Shown: piece by piece, positions 36,387 through 48,002 of the stretch
Layout: each line of letters begins with the position of its first letter
How positions within the stretch are numbered: the first letter of the stretch is position 1
Source of the DNA: Streptomyces sp. NRRL F-2664
Lineage (GTDB): Bacteria > Actinomycetota > Actinomycetes > Streptomycetales > Streptomycetaceae
Reading direction: 5' to 3'
Length of the DNA: 64,000 nucleotides
NCBI RefSeq assembly: GCF_000719345.1
Contig: NZ_JOFX01000014.1
Location: 62,001-126,000 of the forward strand
Program-made: the position numbers and the translations under genes
The notes under the pieces: generated by a model
Told to the model about the DNA's origin: nothing
Databases searched by the model: none
What the model saw: the letters and a program-made list of their open reading frames with translations, nothing else

Positions 36387-39300
36387 ATGAGCAGCAAGCC
36401 TGGGACCCCAGCCGGCCACCCGGAGCACCCCGCGCCGGCCGAACCGATCGCCGTGGTCGCCATGGCCTGCCGCCTGCCGGGCGCGGCCGGGCCACGGGAG
36501 CTGTGGCGGCTCCTGCGGGACGGGGCGAGCGCCGTCCGGGACGTCCCCGCCGACCGCTGGAGCGCCGAGGAGTGCAGCGACGAGGACGGCCGCCGGCCGG
36601 GCGGCGTGGCCACGCGGCGCGGCGGCTTCCTCGACGACGTGGCCGGCTTCGACGCGGAGTTCTTCGGGATCTCCCCCCTGGAGGCCGAGGCGATGGACCC
36701 GCAGCAGCGGCTCGTCCTGGAGCTGGGCTGGGAGGCCTTCGAGAACGCCGGCCTGCGGCCCTCGCAGGTCCGCGGCAGCGCCGCGGGCGTCTTCGTCGGC
36801 TCCATCGCCGCCGACTACGAGGCCCTGCTCGCGCAGCAGGGCCACGAGGCGATCGGCCCGTACGCCTTCACCGGCCTGCAGCGGGCACTCGTCGCCAACC
36901 GCCTCTCGCACCATTTCGGCCTCACCGGCCCCAGCATGACGGTGGACACCGGCCAGTCGTCCTCCCTGGTCGCCGTCCACCTGGCCTGCGAGAGCCTGCG
37001 CCGCGGCGAGTGCGAGCTGGCCCTCGCCGGCGGCGTGCACCTCAACCTGATCCCGGAGAGCGCCGTGCGCGCCGCGCAGTTCGGGGTGCTGTCCCCGGAC
37101 GGCGAGTGCTACACCTTCGACGCCCGCGCCAACGGCTTCGTACGCGGCGAGGGCGCCGCCCTCGTCCTGCTCAAGCCGCTGGCCCGGGCCCTGGCCGACG
37201 AGGACGAGATCGTCTGCGTCATCCACGGCAGCGCGGTCAACAACGACGGCCGCGGTGAAGGCCTCGGCGTGCCGAACCCGGACGCGCAGGGCGACGTCAT
37301 CCGCGCCGCCCTGCGGCAGGCGGGCGTCCCGGCCCGCGACATCGGCTACGTCGAACTGCACGGCACCGGCACCCGGCGCGGCGACCGGCTGGAGGCGGAG
37401 GCGCTGGGCGGTGTGTTCGGCGCCGGCCGCGAGGGCGTCGGCCCGCTGCGGGTCGGCTCGGTGAAGACGAACATCGGCCACCTGGAGGGCGCGGCCGGCA
37501 TCGCCGGTCTGCTCAAGGCGGCCCTCAGCATCCGGCACGGGGAGATCCCCCGCAGCCGCAACTTCGAGCGGCCGAGCGAGCTGGTGCCCCTGGACCGGCT
37601 GGGGCTCGCCGTCCAGCGGGAGCACGGCGCGTGGCCCGGCACGGGCGGGCCGCGGCGGGCGGGGGTCAGCTCCTTCGGCGTCGGCGGCACCAACTGCCAC
37701 GTGGTCCTGGGCCAGGCGCCGCCGCGGCCCGCCTCCGCTCCGGCCCGGCGGGCCGCCGCGGACGCCGTCCTGCCGTGGGTGCTCTCCGCCCGCAGCACCG
37801 CCGCGCTGCGCGACCAGGCCCGGGCCCTCGGCGAGCGCTTCGCCGCCGACCTCGGCCTCACCCCCGCCGACGTGTCCTACACACTGGCGGCCACCCGCGA
37901 CCCGATGGAGCACCGGGCCGTGCTCGTGGCGGGTGCCCGGGCGGATTTCCTGACCGGGCTCGCGGCCCTCGCGCAGGACCGCCCGGCGCCGGGCCTCCTG
38001 CGCGGCCGGGTCCGCCGGCCGGCCCGTACGGTCTTCGTCTTCCCCGGGCAGGGCTCGCAGTGGGAGGGCATGGCGCTGGAACTGCTGGAGACCTCGGAGG
38101 TCTTCCGGGCGTCCGTGGAGGAGTGCGCCCGGGCCCTCGCCCCGTACACCGACTGGTCGTTGACGCAGGTGCTGCGGGGCGCACCGGGCGCGCCCGGCCT
38201 GGACCGGGTCGACGTGGTCCAGCCGGTGCTGTTCTCCGTGATGGTGTCGCTGGCCGCCCTGTGGCGTGCGCACGGCGTGGAGCCGGACGCGGTGGTCGGC
38301 CACTCGCAGGGCGAGATCGCCGCCGCCTGCGTGGCCGGGGCGCTGACCCTGGAGGACGCCGCCCGCGTCGTGGCCCTGCGCAGCCGGGCCATCGTCGGCC
38401 TCGCCGGCACCGGCGGCATGATGTCGGTGGCCCTGTCCCCGCAGGAGCTCCGGCCGCTGCTCGCCCGACACCCCGGCGAGCTGGCCCTGGCCGTGGTCAA
38501 CGGCCCCTCGTCGGCCGTGGCCGGGGGCTCCCCCGCGGCGCTCGCCGCCCTGCGCGCGGCCTGCGAGGACGGCGGTGTCCGCACGCACACCCTGCCCGTG
38601 GACTACGCCTCGCACTCCCCGCAGGTCGAGGCCGTCGCCGACGAGGTGCGCACGGCTCTGGACGGCATCCGGCCGCGCACGTCCCCGATCCCCTACTGCT
38701 CCAGCACCACGGGGGAGTTCCTCGACACCCGGGCACTCGACGGCGAGTACTGGTACCGCAATCTGCGCGACACGGTCCGCTTCGACCGCTCCGCACAAAC
38801 CCTGTTGGACGCCGGCTTCGACCTGTTCGTCGAGGTCAGCCCGCACGCCGTACTGGCTGCCGGGCTCGCCGACACCCTGGAGTCGCGGCCGGCCGCGGAA
38901 GGCGCCGAGGTCACGGTGGTGGGAACGCTCGCCCGCGACGAGGGCGGCCCGGACCGCTTCCTGCTGTCGCTGGCCGAGGCCCACGCGGCCGGCGCCGCCG
39001 CGGACCTGGCCGAGGTGGCCCGGGCCGCCGGGGGCCGCCGGGTCGAGCTGCCCGGCTACCCCTTCCAGCGGCGCCGGCACTGGCTGCGCACCGGGCCGCG
39101 CACCACCGCGGCGGCCGCTGCCCCACCGGGCGAGCAGGTCCGGCAGGCCGAGCGGCCCGAGCCGGTCCCGGCTGCGGCGGCGGTACCGGGCGCCGACCCG
39201 ACCGGTGCGGGCGCCCTGGACCTCGTACGCGACCACGCGGCCGCGCTGCTCGGGTACGCGGACCCGGCGGACGTCGATCCGCACACCGCCTTCCGCGACC

Positions 39301-42300
39301 TCGGTTTCAGCTCCCTGACCCTGGTGCAGCTGCGCCGCCGTCTCGCCGCGGCCACCGGCCTGCGGCTGCCGGCGACCCTCCTCTTCGACTGCCCCACGCC
39401 CCACGCCACGGCGCGGCGGCTGCGGGAGCTGGACGGCGGCCGGACGGACGCTCCCGCGGACGCGGACGCCTCCGGCCGGCCGGAGGACGCCGGCCCGCAG
39501 GAGGGCGCCGATCCGGTCGTCATCGTGTCGATGGCCTGCCGCTTCCCCGGCGGCGTGGCCTCCCCCGAAGACCTGTGGCGGCTGGTCACCGAGGGCGGCG
39601 ACGCCATGTCGGACTTCCCCGCCGACCGCGGCTGGGACCTGGAGGCGCTGCACCACCCGGATCCCGCGCGGCCGGGCACCACGTACGCCCGCCGGGCGGG
39701 CTTCCTGCTGGACGCGGCCCGCTTCGACGCGGCCCTGTTCGGCATCAGCCCGCGCGAGGCCCTCGCGATGGACCCGCAGCAGCGGATCATGCTCGAACTG
39801 GCCTGGGAGACCTTCGAGCGGGCGGGCATCGACCCGCGGTCCGTCCGCGGCGACCGCACCGGCGTGTTCGTCGGCGCCATGCCCTCCGGCTACGGCCCGC
39901 CGCTGCACGAAGCACCCAGGAACGCCGAGGGCCACCTGCTGACGGGCTCCGCGCCCAGCGTCATATCCGGGCGGATCAGCTACGTGCTGGGGCTGCGCGG
40001 GCCCGCGCTGACGGTGGACACCGCCTGCTCGTCCTCCCTCGTGTCCCTGCACCTGGCCGTGCAGGCCGTCGAGCGCGGCGAGTGCGACGCGGCGCTCGCC
40101 GGCGGGGTCACGGTGATGGCCAACCCGGGCATGTTCACCGAGTTCAGCCGCCAGCGCGGCCTGGCCGCCGACGGCCTGTGCAAGGCGTACTCCGCGGACG
40201 CCGACGGCACCGGCTGGAGCGAGGGCGCGGGCCTGCTGCTGCTGGAGCGGCTCTCCGACGCGCGCCGCCACGGCCACCCGGTCCTCGCGGTCGTCAAGGG
40301 CAGCGCCACCAACCAGGACGGCGCCAGCAATGGGCTGACCGCCCCGCACGGCCCGTCCCAGGAGCAGGTCATCCGCGCGGCGCTGGACGCCGCCGGGCTC
40401 GCCCCGCACCAGGTGGACGCCGTCGAGGGCCACGGCACGGGCACCGTGCTGGGCGACCCGATCGAGGCCGGAGCGCTGCTGGCCACCTACGGCCGCGGCC
40501 GGCCGGAGGAGTCGCCGCTGTGGCTGGGCTCCCTCAAGTCCCACATCGGCCACGCCCAGGCGGCCGCGGGCGTCGGCGGGGTCATCAAGACCGTCCTCGC
40601 GTTGCGCCACGGGCTGCTGCCGCGGACGCTGCACGCCGAGGACCCCTCGCCGCACATCGACTGGTCGGCGGGCTCCGTACGGCTGTTGCAGGAGCCCCGG
40701 CCCTGGCCGGCGGCGGCCGCCCCGCGCCGGGCCGCCGTCTCCTCCTTCGGCATCAGCGGCACCAACGCCCATGTGATCGTGGAGGAGCCGCCCGCAGCGG
40801 CGCCCGCACCGGCGTCCGCGCCGACGTCCGCGACCGGCCCCGACGCCGCCCCCGTACCGGTTCCGGTTCCGGCCGGTGTGCCCGTCGCCTGGCCGCTGTC
40901 GGCCGCCGACGAGGACGCGCTGCGCGGGGCCGCCGCCCGGCTGCGCGACGCAGTGTCCGGCGGGCGGGCGCCCGCACCGGCCGACATCGGCCACTCGCTG
41001 GCCACCGGCCGTGCCGCCCTGGCCCACCGCGCGGTGGTCCTCGCCACCGGTCACGAGGAGTTCACGGCGGCGCTGACGGCCCTCGCGGAGGGCGTGGCGA
41101 GCCCGGCCGTGCACCGCGGGACCGCCGCCTCGTCCCCCGGCCGGCTCGCCTTCCTCTTCACCGGGCAGGGCAGCCAGCGGCCCGGCATGGGCCGGGGACT
41201 GTACGAGGCCTTCCCCGTGTTCGCCCGGGCCCTGGACGAGGTGTGCGCCCACCTCGACGGCCTCCTCGAAGGCCCGCTGCGGACCGTCATGTTCGCCGCG
41301 GAGGGCACTGCCGAGGCCGCGCTGCTGGACCGTACGCAGTGGACACAGCCGGCGCTGTTCGCCTTCGAGGTCGCGCTCTTCCGACTGGTCGAGGCGTGGG
41401 GACTGCGCCCGGACCGGCTGCTCGGGCACTCGGTGGGCGAAATCGCCGCCGCCCACGTGTCCGGGGTGCTGTCGCTGCCGGACGCCTGCGCGCTGGTCGC
41501 GGCCCGGGCCCGGCTGATGGGGGCGCTGCCCGAGGGCGGCGCCATGGCCGCGCTGCAGGCGCCCGAGGACGAGGTGCTCGGCCTGCTCGCCGGGCACGAG
41601 GCCGTCGCGGGCATCGCCGCCGTCAACGGCCCCCGCTCGGTGGTGGTGTCCGGGGACGCGGACGTCGTACGGCAGGTCCTGGAGCGCTGCCGGGAGTCGG
41701 GCCGGCGCGGCCGGCTCCTCAACGTCAGCCACGCCTTCCACTCGCCACTGATGGAGCCGATGCTGGAGCGGTTCGCCGCCGTCGCCCGGTCCCTGACGTA
41801 CCACCCGCCCCGGATCCCGGTCGTGGCGCACCGCGCGGGCCGGCCGGTGTCGGCCGCCGAGTTGTGCACGGCCGAGTACTGGGTGGAGCACGTCCGCCTG
41901 CCGGTGCGCTTCCTCGACGGGGTGGCCGCGCTCGCCGGGGACGGCGTACGGGCGTGCCTGGAGCTGGGGCCCGACGGCGTGCTCGGCGCCATGGCCCGTG
42001 CGTGCCTGGCCGAGCCGGACGCGACCGTACTGGCCGCCGCGACCCGGCGGGGGCGCCCGGAGCCCGCCGCGCTGCTCGGCGCGCTCGCCGCACTCCACGT
42101 CCGCGGCACGTCCGTGGCCTGGGACCGGGTCCTGGCCGGCCGCGGGGCCCGGCGGGTGGACCTGCCCTCCTACGCCTTCGGGGGCGCCGCGTACTGGCTG
42201 CCGCTGCCGGGTCCGGCCGGCGGGGGCCTGGCCGCGGCGGGCATCGGGCCGTGCGCGCACCCGCTGCTCGGCGCGCAGATCGAACTGCCCGGGCAGGACG

Positions 42301-44807
42301 GCCTGTTGTTCACCTCGCGGCTGTCGACGGAGAGCCATCCCTGGCTCGCCGACCATGTGGTGCGGGGCACCGTGCTGGTGCCGGGCACGGCCTTCGTGGA
42401 GATCGCCCTGCAGGCCTGCGCCGCCGTCGGGGCGGCGGGCATCGCCGAACTGGTGCTGTCCCGCCCGCTCGCGCTGGGCCCGGGCGTCACCGTGGACCTG
42501 CGCTGCCAGGTCGGCGGCCCCGGCCCGGACGGCACGCGGACGCTGACGGTGCACTCGCGTCCGGTCGGCGCGGACCGCGCGGAGCCGTGGACGGAGCACG
42601 CCGGTGGCCTGCTGGAGGCTCCGGCGGCGCAGGACGGGCCTGCGCCGGGCCGCGGAAGGACCGCCGAGGCCGGCCCGCCGGCGGGCGGTCACGCGCTGCC
42701 GGACGGCACGTACGAGAGGCTGGCGGGTCTGGGCTTCGCCTACGGCCCGGGTTTCCGAGGGCTGCGGTCGACGGTGCGGGCCGACGGCGTGCTGTGGGGC
42801 GAGGTGGTCCTGCCGGACGGGCTGCGGCCCGCCGGGGCGGCCTTCGCGGCGCACCCCGCGCTGTTGGACGCAGCCCTCCACCCCTTCCTGGTGGACCGCC
42901 TCGAATCGGGCGCCCGGGACACCCCGCTGCCCTTCGTGTGGCGCGGCGTACGGGTGCACGGCGCGGGGGCCGGTGCCGCCCGGGTGCGGCTGGAGCCCGG
43001 ACCGGGTGCGGGCGGTTTCGCGCTGGAGCTGACGGACGGAGCCGGGCGGCCGCTGCTGACGGCGCAGTCCGTGGTGTTCCGGGCCCGCCCGGCCGGGGAC
43101 GACCCGGCGGCCGGACTGCTCGTGCTCGACTGGTCGCCGGCGTCCGCGGCGGAGCCGGATTCCGCGGCCGTGGGCGGGGCGCGCTGGGCGGTGCTGGGGT
43201 CGGACAGTCTGGGGCTGGCCACGGCGTTGAAGGCGCGGGACGTCGCGGTGACCACGTTCGTGGACCTGCTCGCCCTGGACGGGGGGCTGGCCGCGACCCG
43301 CGAGGTCCCCGAGGTCGTGTTCGTCACGGCCCGCGGCGAGGCCCCGGACACCGCCGACGCGACCCGGTCGGCCGCCCAGCGCACCCTGCTTCTGCTCCAG
43401 GAGTGGCTGACCGACACCCGGCTGGGCGACAGCAGGCTGGTGTTCGTCACCTCCGGCGCCGTCGCCGCGACGGACGCGGACGAGGTCGGCGACCTGGCCG
43501 GCGCCGCCCTGTGGGGGCTGGTACGCAGTGCGCAGACCGAGCATCCGGGCCGGTTCGTGCTGGTCGACGTGGCCCCGGACGAGGACGTCGACGCGCGGGC
43601 GCTGGCCTCGGTCGTGGCCTCGGGTGCCGCGCAGTCCGCGATCCGGGCGGGCACCGTCCTGCACCCGGCCCTGGCCCGGGCCTCGGCCGGCGACGGCGGC
43701 GGCCTGGAGCGGTCCGGGAGCGCGTGGGGCCCCCACGGCACGGTGCTGGTCACCGGCGGGACCGGCGCGCTCGGCGCCCTGCTGGCCGAGCACCTGGTAC
43801 GCCGTCACGGCGTACGCGACCTGGTGCTGCTCAGCCGCAGCGGGCCGCGGGCGCCGGGGGCCGGCCGGCTCGTCGCCGACCTGGCGGAGCTGGGGGCGTC
43901 GGCCACCGTCGTGACGTGCGACGCCTCCGACGCGGGTGCGCTGGCCGCCGTCCTGGCGGACGTTCCGGCCGACCGGCCGGTGACGGCCGTGGTGCACGCC
44001 GCGGGGGTCACCGACGACGCGACGATCGCGGGGCTCACCCCGCGCCGGCTGGAGCGGGTGCTGGAGGCGAAGGCCGCGGCCGCGCTGAACCTGCACCGCC
44101 TGACGTCGGGCGCACCGCTGCGGGCGTTCGTGCTGTTCTCCTCCGTCATGGGTGTGCTGGGTGGTGCCGGACAGGGCAACTACGCTGCGGCCAACGCCCA
44201 GTTGGACGCACTCGCCCGGCACCGGCGGGACCGGGGCCTGCCGGGCCTGTCCCTGGCGTGGGGGTTGTGGGGCGGCCCCGGGATGGGCAGCCGGCTGGGG
44301 GCCGCCGACCTGGCCCGTATGGCCCGCATCGGGCTGGCGCCGCTCTCGGTGGAGCAGGGCCTGGAGCTGTTCGACGCGGCGTGCGCGGGCGACCGGGCGG
44401 TCGTCGCGCCGGTCGCCCTGGCGCCGGCGGCGCTGCGGGGCGACGTACGGCGGCTGCCGGCGCTGCTGCGCGGCCTGGCCGGGGGCGGCGCGGGATCACC
44501 GGCCGGGCCCGCCGGGGCGGACGGCCCGCGGGAGGCCCTGCGCGCGCTGCCGCCGGCACAGCGGCGGGCGGAGCTCGTCGAGGTCGTGCGGCGCCGGGTC
44601 GCCGAGGTGCTGGGGCACGCCGGGGCGGAGGCGGTCGCCGCGGACCGCGACTTCTGGGAGCTGGGCCTGGACTCGCTGACCGCCCTGGAGCTGACCGGGC
44701 GGCTCGGTACGGACGCGGGGGTGCGGCTGGGCGCGACGGCGGCCTTCGACCATCCGACGGCGGTGTCCCTCGCCGCGCATGTGGCGGCCGAGTTGGACGG
44801 GACGTGA
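36387..44807 (+). CDS. type I PKS: loading module KSQ-AT(methylmalonyl-type)-ACP plus module KS-AT(malonyl-type)-DH-KR-ACP
   Basis: A 2806-residue bimodular PKS. Loading module: Q190 in VDTGQSSSL replaces the Cys (KSQ, a decarboxylase), with H325 and H365 kept; AT with S640 in GHSQGE and YASH at 740-743 (methylmalonyl); ACP with S976 in LGFSSLTL. It should thus make propionyl starters. Module 1: KS with C1214, H1349 (EGHGTGT) and H1389; AT with S1682 in GHSVGE and HAFH at 1782-1785 (malonyl); DH with H1990 in [10 protein letters not shown] and D2161 in [12 protein letters not shown] with TGGTGALG near 2456 and Y2599 in [10 protein letters not shown] with S2763 in LGLDSLTA. No ER and no thioesterase. 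The expected product is a trans-2-pentenoyl-ACP-type enoyl thioester. Confidence 0.94.
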   Translation: MSSKPGTPAGHPEHPAPAEPIAVVAMACRLPGAAGPRELWRLLRDGASAVRDVPADRWSAEECSDEDGRRPGGVATRRGGFLDDVAGFDAEFFGISPLEAEAMDPQQRLVLELGWEAFENAGLRPSQVRGSAAGVFVGSIAADYEALLAQQGHEAIGPYAFTGLQRALVANRLSHHFGLTGPSMTVDTGQSSSLVAVHLACESLRRGECELALAGGVHLNLIPESAVRAAQFGVLSPDGECYTFDARANGFVRGEGAALVLLKPLARALADEDEIVCVIHGSAVNNDGRGEGLGVPNPDAQGDVIRAALRQAGVPARDIGYVELHGTGTRRGDRLEAEALGGVFGAGREGVGPLRVGSVKTNIGHLEGAAGIAGLLKAALSIRHGEIPRSRNFERPSELVPLDRLGLAVQREHGAWPGTGGPRRAGVSSFGVGGTNCHVVLGQAPPRPASAPARRAAADAVLPWVLSARSTAALRDQARALGERFAADLGLTPADVSYTLAATRDPMEHRAVLVAGARADFLTGLAALAQDRPAPGLLRGRVRRPARTVFVFPGQGSQWEGMALELLETSEVFRASVEECARALAPYTDWSLTQVLRGAPGAPGLDRVDVVQPVLFSVMVSLAALWRAHGVEPDAVVGHSQGEIAAACVAGALTLEDAARVVALRSRAIVGLAGTGGMMSVALSPQELRPLLARHPGELALAVVNGPSSAVAGGSPAALAALRAACEDGGVRTHTLPVDYASHSPQVEAVADEVRTALDGIRPRTSPIPYCSSTTGEFLDTRALDGEYWYRNLRDTVRFDRSAQTLLDAGFDLFVEVSPHAVLAAGLADTLESRPAAEGAEVTVVGTLARDEGGPDRFLLSLAEAHAAGAAADLAEVARAAGGRRVELPGYPFQRRRHWLRTGPRTTAAAAAPPGEQVRQAERPEPVPAAAAVPGADPTGAGALDLVRDHAAALLGYADPADVDPHTAFRDLGFSSLTLVQLRRRLAAATGLRLPATLLFDCPTPHATARRLRELDGGRTDAPADADASGRPEDAGPQEGADPVVIVSMACRFPGGVASPEDLWRLVTEGGDAMSDFPADRGWDLEALHHPDPARPGTTYARRAGFLLDAARFDAALFGISPREALAMDPQQRIMLELAWETFERAGIDPRSVRGDRTGVFVGAMPSGYGPPLHEAPRNAEGHLLTGSAPSVISGRISYVLGLRGPALTVDTACSSSLVSLHLAVQAVERGECDAALAGGVTVMANPGMFTEFSRQRGLAADGLCKAYSADADGTGWSEGAGLLLLERLSDARRHGHPVLAVVKGSATNQDGASNGLTAPHGPSQEQVIRAALDAAGLAPHQVDAVEGHGTGTVLGDPIEAGALLATYGRGRPEESPLWLGSLKSHIGHAQAAAGVGGVIKTVLALRHGLLPRTLHAEDPSPHIDWSAGSVRLLQEPRPWPAAAAPRRAAVSSFGISGTNAHVIVEEPPAAAPAPASAPTSATGPDAAPVPVPVPAGVPVAWPLSAADEDALRGAAARLRDAVSGGRAPAPADIGHSLATGRAALAHRAVVLATGHEEFTAALTALAEGVASPAVHRGTAASSPGRLAFLFTGQGSQRPGMGRGLYEAFPVFARALDEVCAHLDGLLEGPLRTVMFAAEGTAEAALLDRTQWTQPALFAFEVALFRLVEAWGLRPDRLLGHSVGEIAAAHVSGVLSLPDACALVAARARLMGALPEGGAMAALQAPEDEVLGLLAGHEAVAGIAAVNGPRSVVVSGDADVVRQVLERCRESGRRGRLLNVSHAFHSPLMEPMLERFAAVARSLTYHPPRIPVVAHRAGRPVSAAELCTAEYWVEHVRLPVRFLDGVAALAGDGVRACLELGPDGVLGAMARACLAEPDATVLAAATRRGRPEPAALLGALAALHVRGTSVAWDRVLAGRGARRVDLPSYAFGGAAYWLPLPGPAGGGLAAAGIGPCAHPLLGAQIELPGQDGLLFTSRLSTESHPWLADHVVRGTVLVPGTAFVEIALQACAAVGAAGIAELVLSRPLALGPGVTVDLRCQVGGPGPDGTRTLTVHSRPVGADRAEPWTEHAGGLLEAPAAQDGPAPGRGRTAEAGPPAGGHALPDGTYERLAGLGFAYGPGFRGLRSTVRADGVLWGEVVLPDGLRPAGAAFAAHPALLDAALHPFLVDRLESGARDTPLPFVWRGVRVHGAGAGAARVRLEPGPGAGGFALELTDGAGRPLLTAQSVVFRARPAGDDPAAGLLVLDWSPASAAEPDSAAVGGARWAVLGSDSLGLATALKARDVAVTTFVDLLALDGGLAATREVPEVVFVTARGEAPDTADATRSAAQRTLLLLQEWLTDTRLGDSRLVFVTSGAVAATDADEVGDLAGAALWGLVRSAQTEHPGRFVLVDVAPDEDVDARALASVVASGAAQSAIRAGTVLHPALARASAGDGGGLERSGSAWGPHGTVLVTGGTGALGALLAEHLVRRHGVRDLVLLSRSGPRAPGAGRLVADLAELGASATVVTCDASDAGALAAVLADVPADRPVTAVVHAAGVTDDATIAGLTPRRLERVLEAKAAAALNLHRLTSGAPLRAFVLFSSVMGVLGGAGQGNYAAANAQLDALARHRRDRGLPGLSLAWGLWGGPGMGSRLGAADLARMARIGLAPLSVEQGLELFDAACAGDRAVVAPVALAPAALRGDVRRLPALLRGLAGGGAGSPAGPAGADGPREALRALPPAQRRAELVEVVRRRVAEVLGHAGAEAVAADRDFWELGLDSLTALELTGRLGTDAGVRLGATAAFDHPTAVSLAAHVAAELDGT

Positions 44808-44811
44808 CGAC

Positions 44812-44854
44812 GGCGGCCGCCACCGCGGGGGGGTCCCCCGCGGTGGCGGCCGCC
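44812..44854. terminator. strong bidirectional terminator
   Basis: A perfect 20-bp inverted repeat (44812-44831 against 44835-44854) with a 3-nt loop separates the end of the large PKS gene from the convergent thioesterase gene. Confidence 0.88.
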
Positions 44855-44861
44855 GGTCGGG

Positions 44862-45638
44862 TCAGGCCGCGAGGGCCTCGCGCAGGACGTCCACGACGGC
44901 GCCTCGGTGCGCGTCGGCGAGGAGGAAGAAGTGGTCGCCGTCGAAGCGGCGGACCCGGCAGGGGCCCGTGGTGTGGTCGGCCCAGCCGTCCAGCGGTTCG
45001 TGCGGGACCAGCGGGTCGGCCGTGCCGCCGAGGACGTGCAGGGGCACGTCGAGCCGTATGTCCTCGAAGCCCGCGGCGGCCTCCCTGCTGAGGTCGATGT
45101 CGGCCCGCAGGACGCGGGTGACGTGGGCGAGCATGTCCGGGTCCTGCAGGACCCACTCGGGGGTGCCCCCGCCGTCCCGCAGCAGCCGCACCGCGTCCTC
45201 CTCGGTGCTGGTGGCGTGCGCCCGGCGCCTGGTCCGGCCGGGCACCTGGCCGCTGACGACGGCGGCGCGGCAGTGCGGGCCGAGCAGGTGCGCGGTGCGG
45301 GTGGCGAGGAGCGCCCCGAGACTGTGGCCGAAGACGACCGTGGGCAGCGGGTCGCGGCCGAGCACCTCGTCGGTGACGGAGTCCAGGACCTCGTCGAGGC
45401 GGCAGCCGGGGGTCTCGCCGAAGCGGCGCTCCCTGCCGGGCAGGGACAGCCCGAGCACTTCGACGTCGTCGGGCAGCGGGTCGACGAGGGGGAAGAGGGT
45501 GTTGGGTCCGGCGCCCGAGTGCGGGAACACCAGCAGGCGCATCCGGGGCGCGACCTCCGCCGCCTGGAGCCGCAGCGGCGGCCACCAGGGGGCGGTGGAC
45601 GAGGACTTCACCGTGGTCACGTGGTCCTTCCCGGTCAC
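44862..45638 (-). CDS. type II thioesterase
   Basis: Stand-alone editing thioesterase of 258 residues that clears aberrant or stalled acyl groups from PKS carrier proteins, and may serve release here, as no PKS has a TE domain. LVFPHSGAGPN (36-46) is the family opening, S106 in GHSLGA is the nucleophile, D207 in TADPLVP and H235 in DGDHFFL complete the triad. The GTG start overlaps the stop of the FabH-like gene (GTGA), so the two are coupled. Confidence 0.93.
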   Translation of the reverse strand: MTGKDHVTTVKSSSTAPWWPPLRLQAAEVAPRMRLLVFPHSGAGPNTLFPLVDPLPDDVEVLGLSLPGRERRFGETPGCRLDEVLDSVTDEVLGRDPLPTVVFGHSLGALLATRTAHLLGPHCRAAVVSGQVPGRTRRRAHATSTEEDAVRLLRDGGGTPEWVLQDPDMLAHVTRVLRADIDLSREAAAGFEDIRLDVPLHVLGGTADPLVPHEPLDGWADHTTGPCRVRRFDGDHFFLLADAHRGAVVDVLREALAA

Positions 45639-46573
45639 GGGCAGTGGATGATCTGGCCGGCGTAGGAGAGGCCGCCGCCGAACGCGAAGAGCAGCACCGG
45701 CGATCCCTTCTCGATCTCACCGCGCTCGATGAGCTTGGACAGCGCGAGCGGGATGCTGGCGGCCGAGGTGTTGCCGGAGTCCACGACGTCCTTGGCGACG
45801 ACGGCGTTGACCGCGCCGATCTTGCGGGCCAGCGGCTCGATGATGCGCAGGTTGGCCTGGTGCAGGACGACACCGCCCAGGTCCTCGGGCTTGACCCCGG
45901 CGCGCTCGCACACCTCCAGCGCGACCTTCGGCAGGGCGGTGGTGGCCCAGCGGTAGACCGACTGGCCCTCCTGGGAGAAGGTGTGGGAGGGCGCCTCGAT
46001 GCGGACGGCGTGCCCCATCTCGGGTACGGACCCCCACACCACCGGGCTGATGAGGGACTCCTCGGAGGCGACGACGACGGCCGCGCCGGCTCCGTCGCCG
46101 ATGAGCACACAGGTGGTGCGGTCGGTCCAGTCGGCGAAGTCCGTCAGCTTCTCCACGCCGACGACCAGGGCCTTCGTGGCGGAACCGGCGCGGATGCTCT
46201 GGTCCGCCAGCGCCATTGCGTGTGGAAATCCAGAACAAGCCGTGTTCACGTCAATCGCGGCCGGGGCCGTGGCGCCGATGGCGGCGGCGACCCGGGCAGC
46301 CATGTTGGGAGAGCGGTCCTGGGCCGTACACGTGGCCACGATGACGAAATCTATGTCCGCTCCGGTCAGACCCGCATGCGCCAGAGCGTTTGCAGCCGCC
46401 TTTGCTGCCATATCCGAAACCGACTCGTCCTCGGCCGCCACCCGACGGGTCTTGATCCCCACCCGGCTCTGAATCCACTCGTCACTGGTCTCGACCATTT
46501 GCTCCAGATCGGCGTTGGTCAAAACCTTTGACGGCTGATAGTGCCCGAAGGAAAGGACGCGGGACCCGACCAT
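45635..46573 (-). CDS. beta-ketoacyl-ACP synthase III (FabH-like)
   Basis: KAS III condensing enzyme of 312 residues that joins an acyl-CoA to malonyl-ACP. The Cys-His-Asn triad is complete: C113 in NTACSGF, H238 in LHQANLRI and N268 in SGNTSAA. DEWIQSRVGIKTRR and GDGAGAAV are canonical. ATG at 46573 follows GAGGAGA; a longer open frame is not needed. It may prime the type II KS/ACP set with a starter. It may instead be a resistant copy of host FabH, since the isonitrile-epoxide fatty acid amycomicin is reported to inhibit that enzyme. It shares an operon with the thioesterase and lies downstream of the SARP gene. Confidence 0.92.
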   Translation of the reverse strand: MVGSRVLSFGHYQPSKVLTNADLEQMVETSDEWIQSRVGIKTRRVAAEDESVSDMAAKAAANALAHAGLTGADIDFVIVATCTAQDRSPNMAARVAAAIGATAPAAIDVNTACSGFPHAMALADQSIRAGSATKALVVGVEKLTDFADWTDRTTCVLIGDGAGAAVVVASEESLISPVVWGSVPEMGHAVRIEAPSHTFSQEGQSVYRWATTALPKVALEVCERAGVKPEDLGGVVLHQANLRIIEPLARKIGAVNAVVAKDVVDSGNTSAASIPLALSKLIERGEIEKGSPVLLFAFGGGLSYAGQIIHCP

Positions 46574-46653
46574 CAGTGATTCTCCTCGTTCCGTGGACCC
46601 GGACCCGGATCCGGATTGACCCGTGGCCAGCCTATGCAGCGGCCCGGCCGCCC

Positions 46654-47454
46654 TCATGCGGCGTTCACGCCGACCAGCTGATCCGCGCCACAGTCGTCCA
46701 GGGACGGTGCGTGGGTCAAGATCGCGTGCTGCAGCCGCTGGAGGCGCGGGGCGGGCTCGATCCCGTGGTCCTCGACCAGGTTGCGCCGGACCCTGCTGTA
46801 CGTGGCCAGCGCCTCGGCGGTCCGGCCGCTGCGGTAGAGCGCCACCATCAGGTAGGCATAAAGGTTCTCCCAGGTCGACCGGTCATCCAGCAGGGCGTAG
46901 ATCTCGCCGACCAGAGCCTTGTGATTGCCGAGTTCGAGTTCGAGCTCGAAGCGCTGCTCGTAAGCGAATGCGCGCCGCTCGTCGAGCCGGCGTCCGAGTG
47001 ATTCGAACGCCGGAATGCTCCGCAGGTCTTCGAGGGCCTGTCCGCGCCACAGGGAAATGGCCTGCTCGAAAGTCCTGGAGGCCTTTTCCCTTTCCCCGTC
47101 CCGGCGGAATTCCCGGGCCGTCGCGAGCAGCCGGTCGAATTCGTAGACGTCGAGATCGCACCCGATCAGCCGGAGTTTGTATCCGGGCGGCTGCGTGGTG
47201 ATGAGGGCGGCCGCGTCGAGATCGAGGCCCTGGAGGTGCTTGCGCAGTTTGGACACGTAGACGTGCAGGGCGGTGGAGGCGGTCTGCGGGGGAGCGCCCG
47301 ACCACAGGGCCTCGATGAGCCGGCCCGAGGACACGGCCTCGCCGTGGTGGGCACAGAGATAGGCCAGCAGGGAGCGGAGCTTGAGCGCTCTCGGCGATAC
47401 CTGGGCCCCGTCCTCTGTCTCTATCTCAACCGGTCCGAGCACTTGGAACTTCAC
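46654..47454 (-). CDS. SARP-family transcriptional activator
   Basis: Pathway-specific activator of 266 residues. VKFQVLGPVEIE starts an OmpR-type winged helix (about 1-95: SPRALKLRSLLAYLC, LIEALWSGAPP, LHVYVSKLRKHL), followed by a bacterial transcriptional activation domain (about 100-245: YEFDRLL, WRGQALEDL, ELELELGNH). It has no ATPase or sensor part, so it is a small SARP like ActII-ORF4. GTG at 47454 follows AGGGGGA; the frame extends upstream without a better site. The TTTAGNN direct repeats before four cluster promoters are its most likely targets. Confidence 0.93.
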   Translation of the reverse strand: MKFQVLGPVEIETEDGAQVSPRALKLRSLLAYLCAHHGEAVSSGRLIEALWSGAPPQTASTALHVYVSKLRKHLQGLDLDAAALITTQPPGYKLRLIGCDLDVYEFDRLLATAREFRRDGEREKASRTFEQAISLWRGQALEDLRSIPAFESLGRRLDERRAFAYEQRFELELELGNHKALVGEIYALLDDRSTWENLYAYLMVALYRSGRTAEALATYSRVRRNLVEDHGIEPAPRLQRLQHAILTHAPSLDDCGADQLVGVNAA

Positions 47455-48002
47455 GGCATTCCCCCTGGTAGATCTCTCGCCACGAAGGGGATGCGAACAA
47501 CTGGCCTGCAACGTGCAGCCCCCCTCCGCACCCCTAGATCTTTCATGGGGGACCTAGATCGAGTCAAGCCACTCATCTCTCATCTGAGGAACCCTTGAGG
47601 TGTCGAGAGGGAATCACCGCATTGCGAACGGTCCCCACGAATCGGCCACTTCTCACACTCATCCGTCATGACCCGATTCCGTCTCTCCCCGCGCTCGAAC
47701 GACTATTTCTCGCCAGCACACCCACACCGTTCCGGCCATATTCAAACGGCTTGAAACCGACCGACCGGAGGCGGGGAGGACCACCTCGAAGCGGACATCC
47801 GGCCCCGCGGGCCCGAGGCGCGTCGGCCACCGCCGCCCGCCGCGCTCCATGCGATGACGTGCGGTGCAACCGCGGAGCGCGCCCCGTCGTCCCCCACGGC
47901 AGGGTCTTCCGGCGCTTCGAAAATACGTTCGCTTCGACCGAGCGGTATGCGTAGGCTGAAGGCGCTTCACTTCTGAACTGGTTCAATTACAAGGGGGGAC
48001 CG
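47455..48002. promoter_or_regulatory. 548-nt intergenic region with TAGATC repeats and divergent promoters
   Basis: No convincing gene. TAGATC occurs at 47469-47474, 47535-47540 and 47555-47560; the last two sit in identical CCTAGATC octamers 20 bp apart, on the SARP side, and could be a regulator site. On the right a -10-like TAGGCT (47952-47957) and AAGGGGGGA just before 48003 serve the secreted protein. Short open frames here have uneven codon bias and no ribosome sites. The middle (about 47560-47900) is featureless to my eye. Confidence 0.5.

Noticed and set aside
36201..44222. A 2673-codon open frame on the minus strand opposite the KSQ PKS, and similar very long frames opposite the other PKSs
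   Set aside because: They are mirrors of real genes in GC-rich DNA. Composition is Arg/Gly/Ala/Pro-rich with no domains, and the plus-strand frames contain full catalytic motif sets.
47595..47986. Several short open frames on both strands in the gap before the secreted protein
   Set aside because: Codon bias is irregular and no ribosome sites are present; I read the stretch as noncoding.
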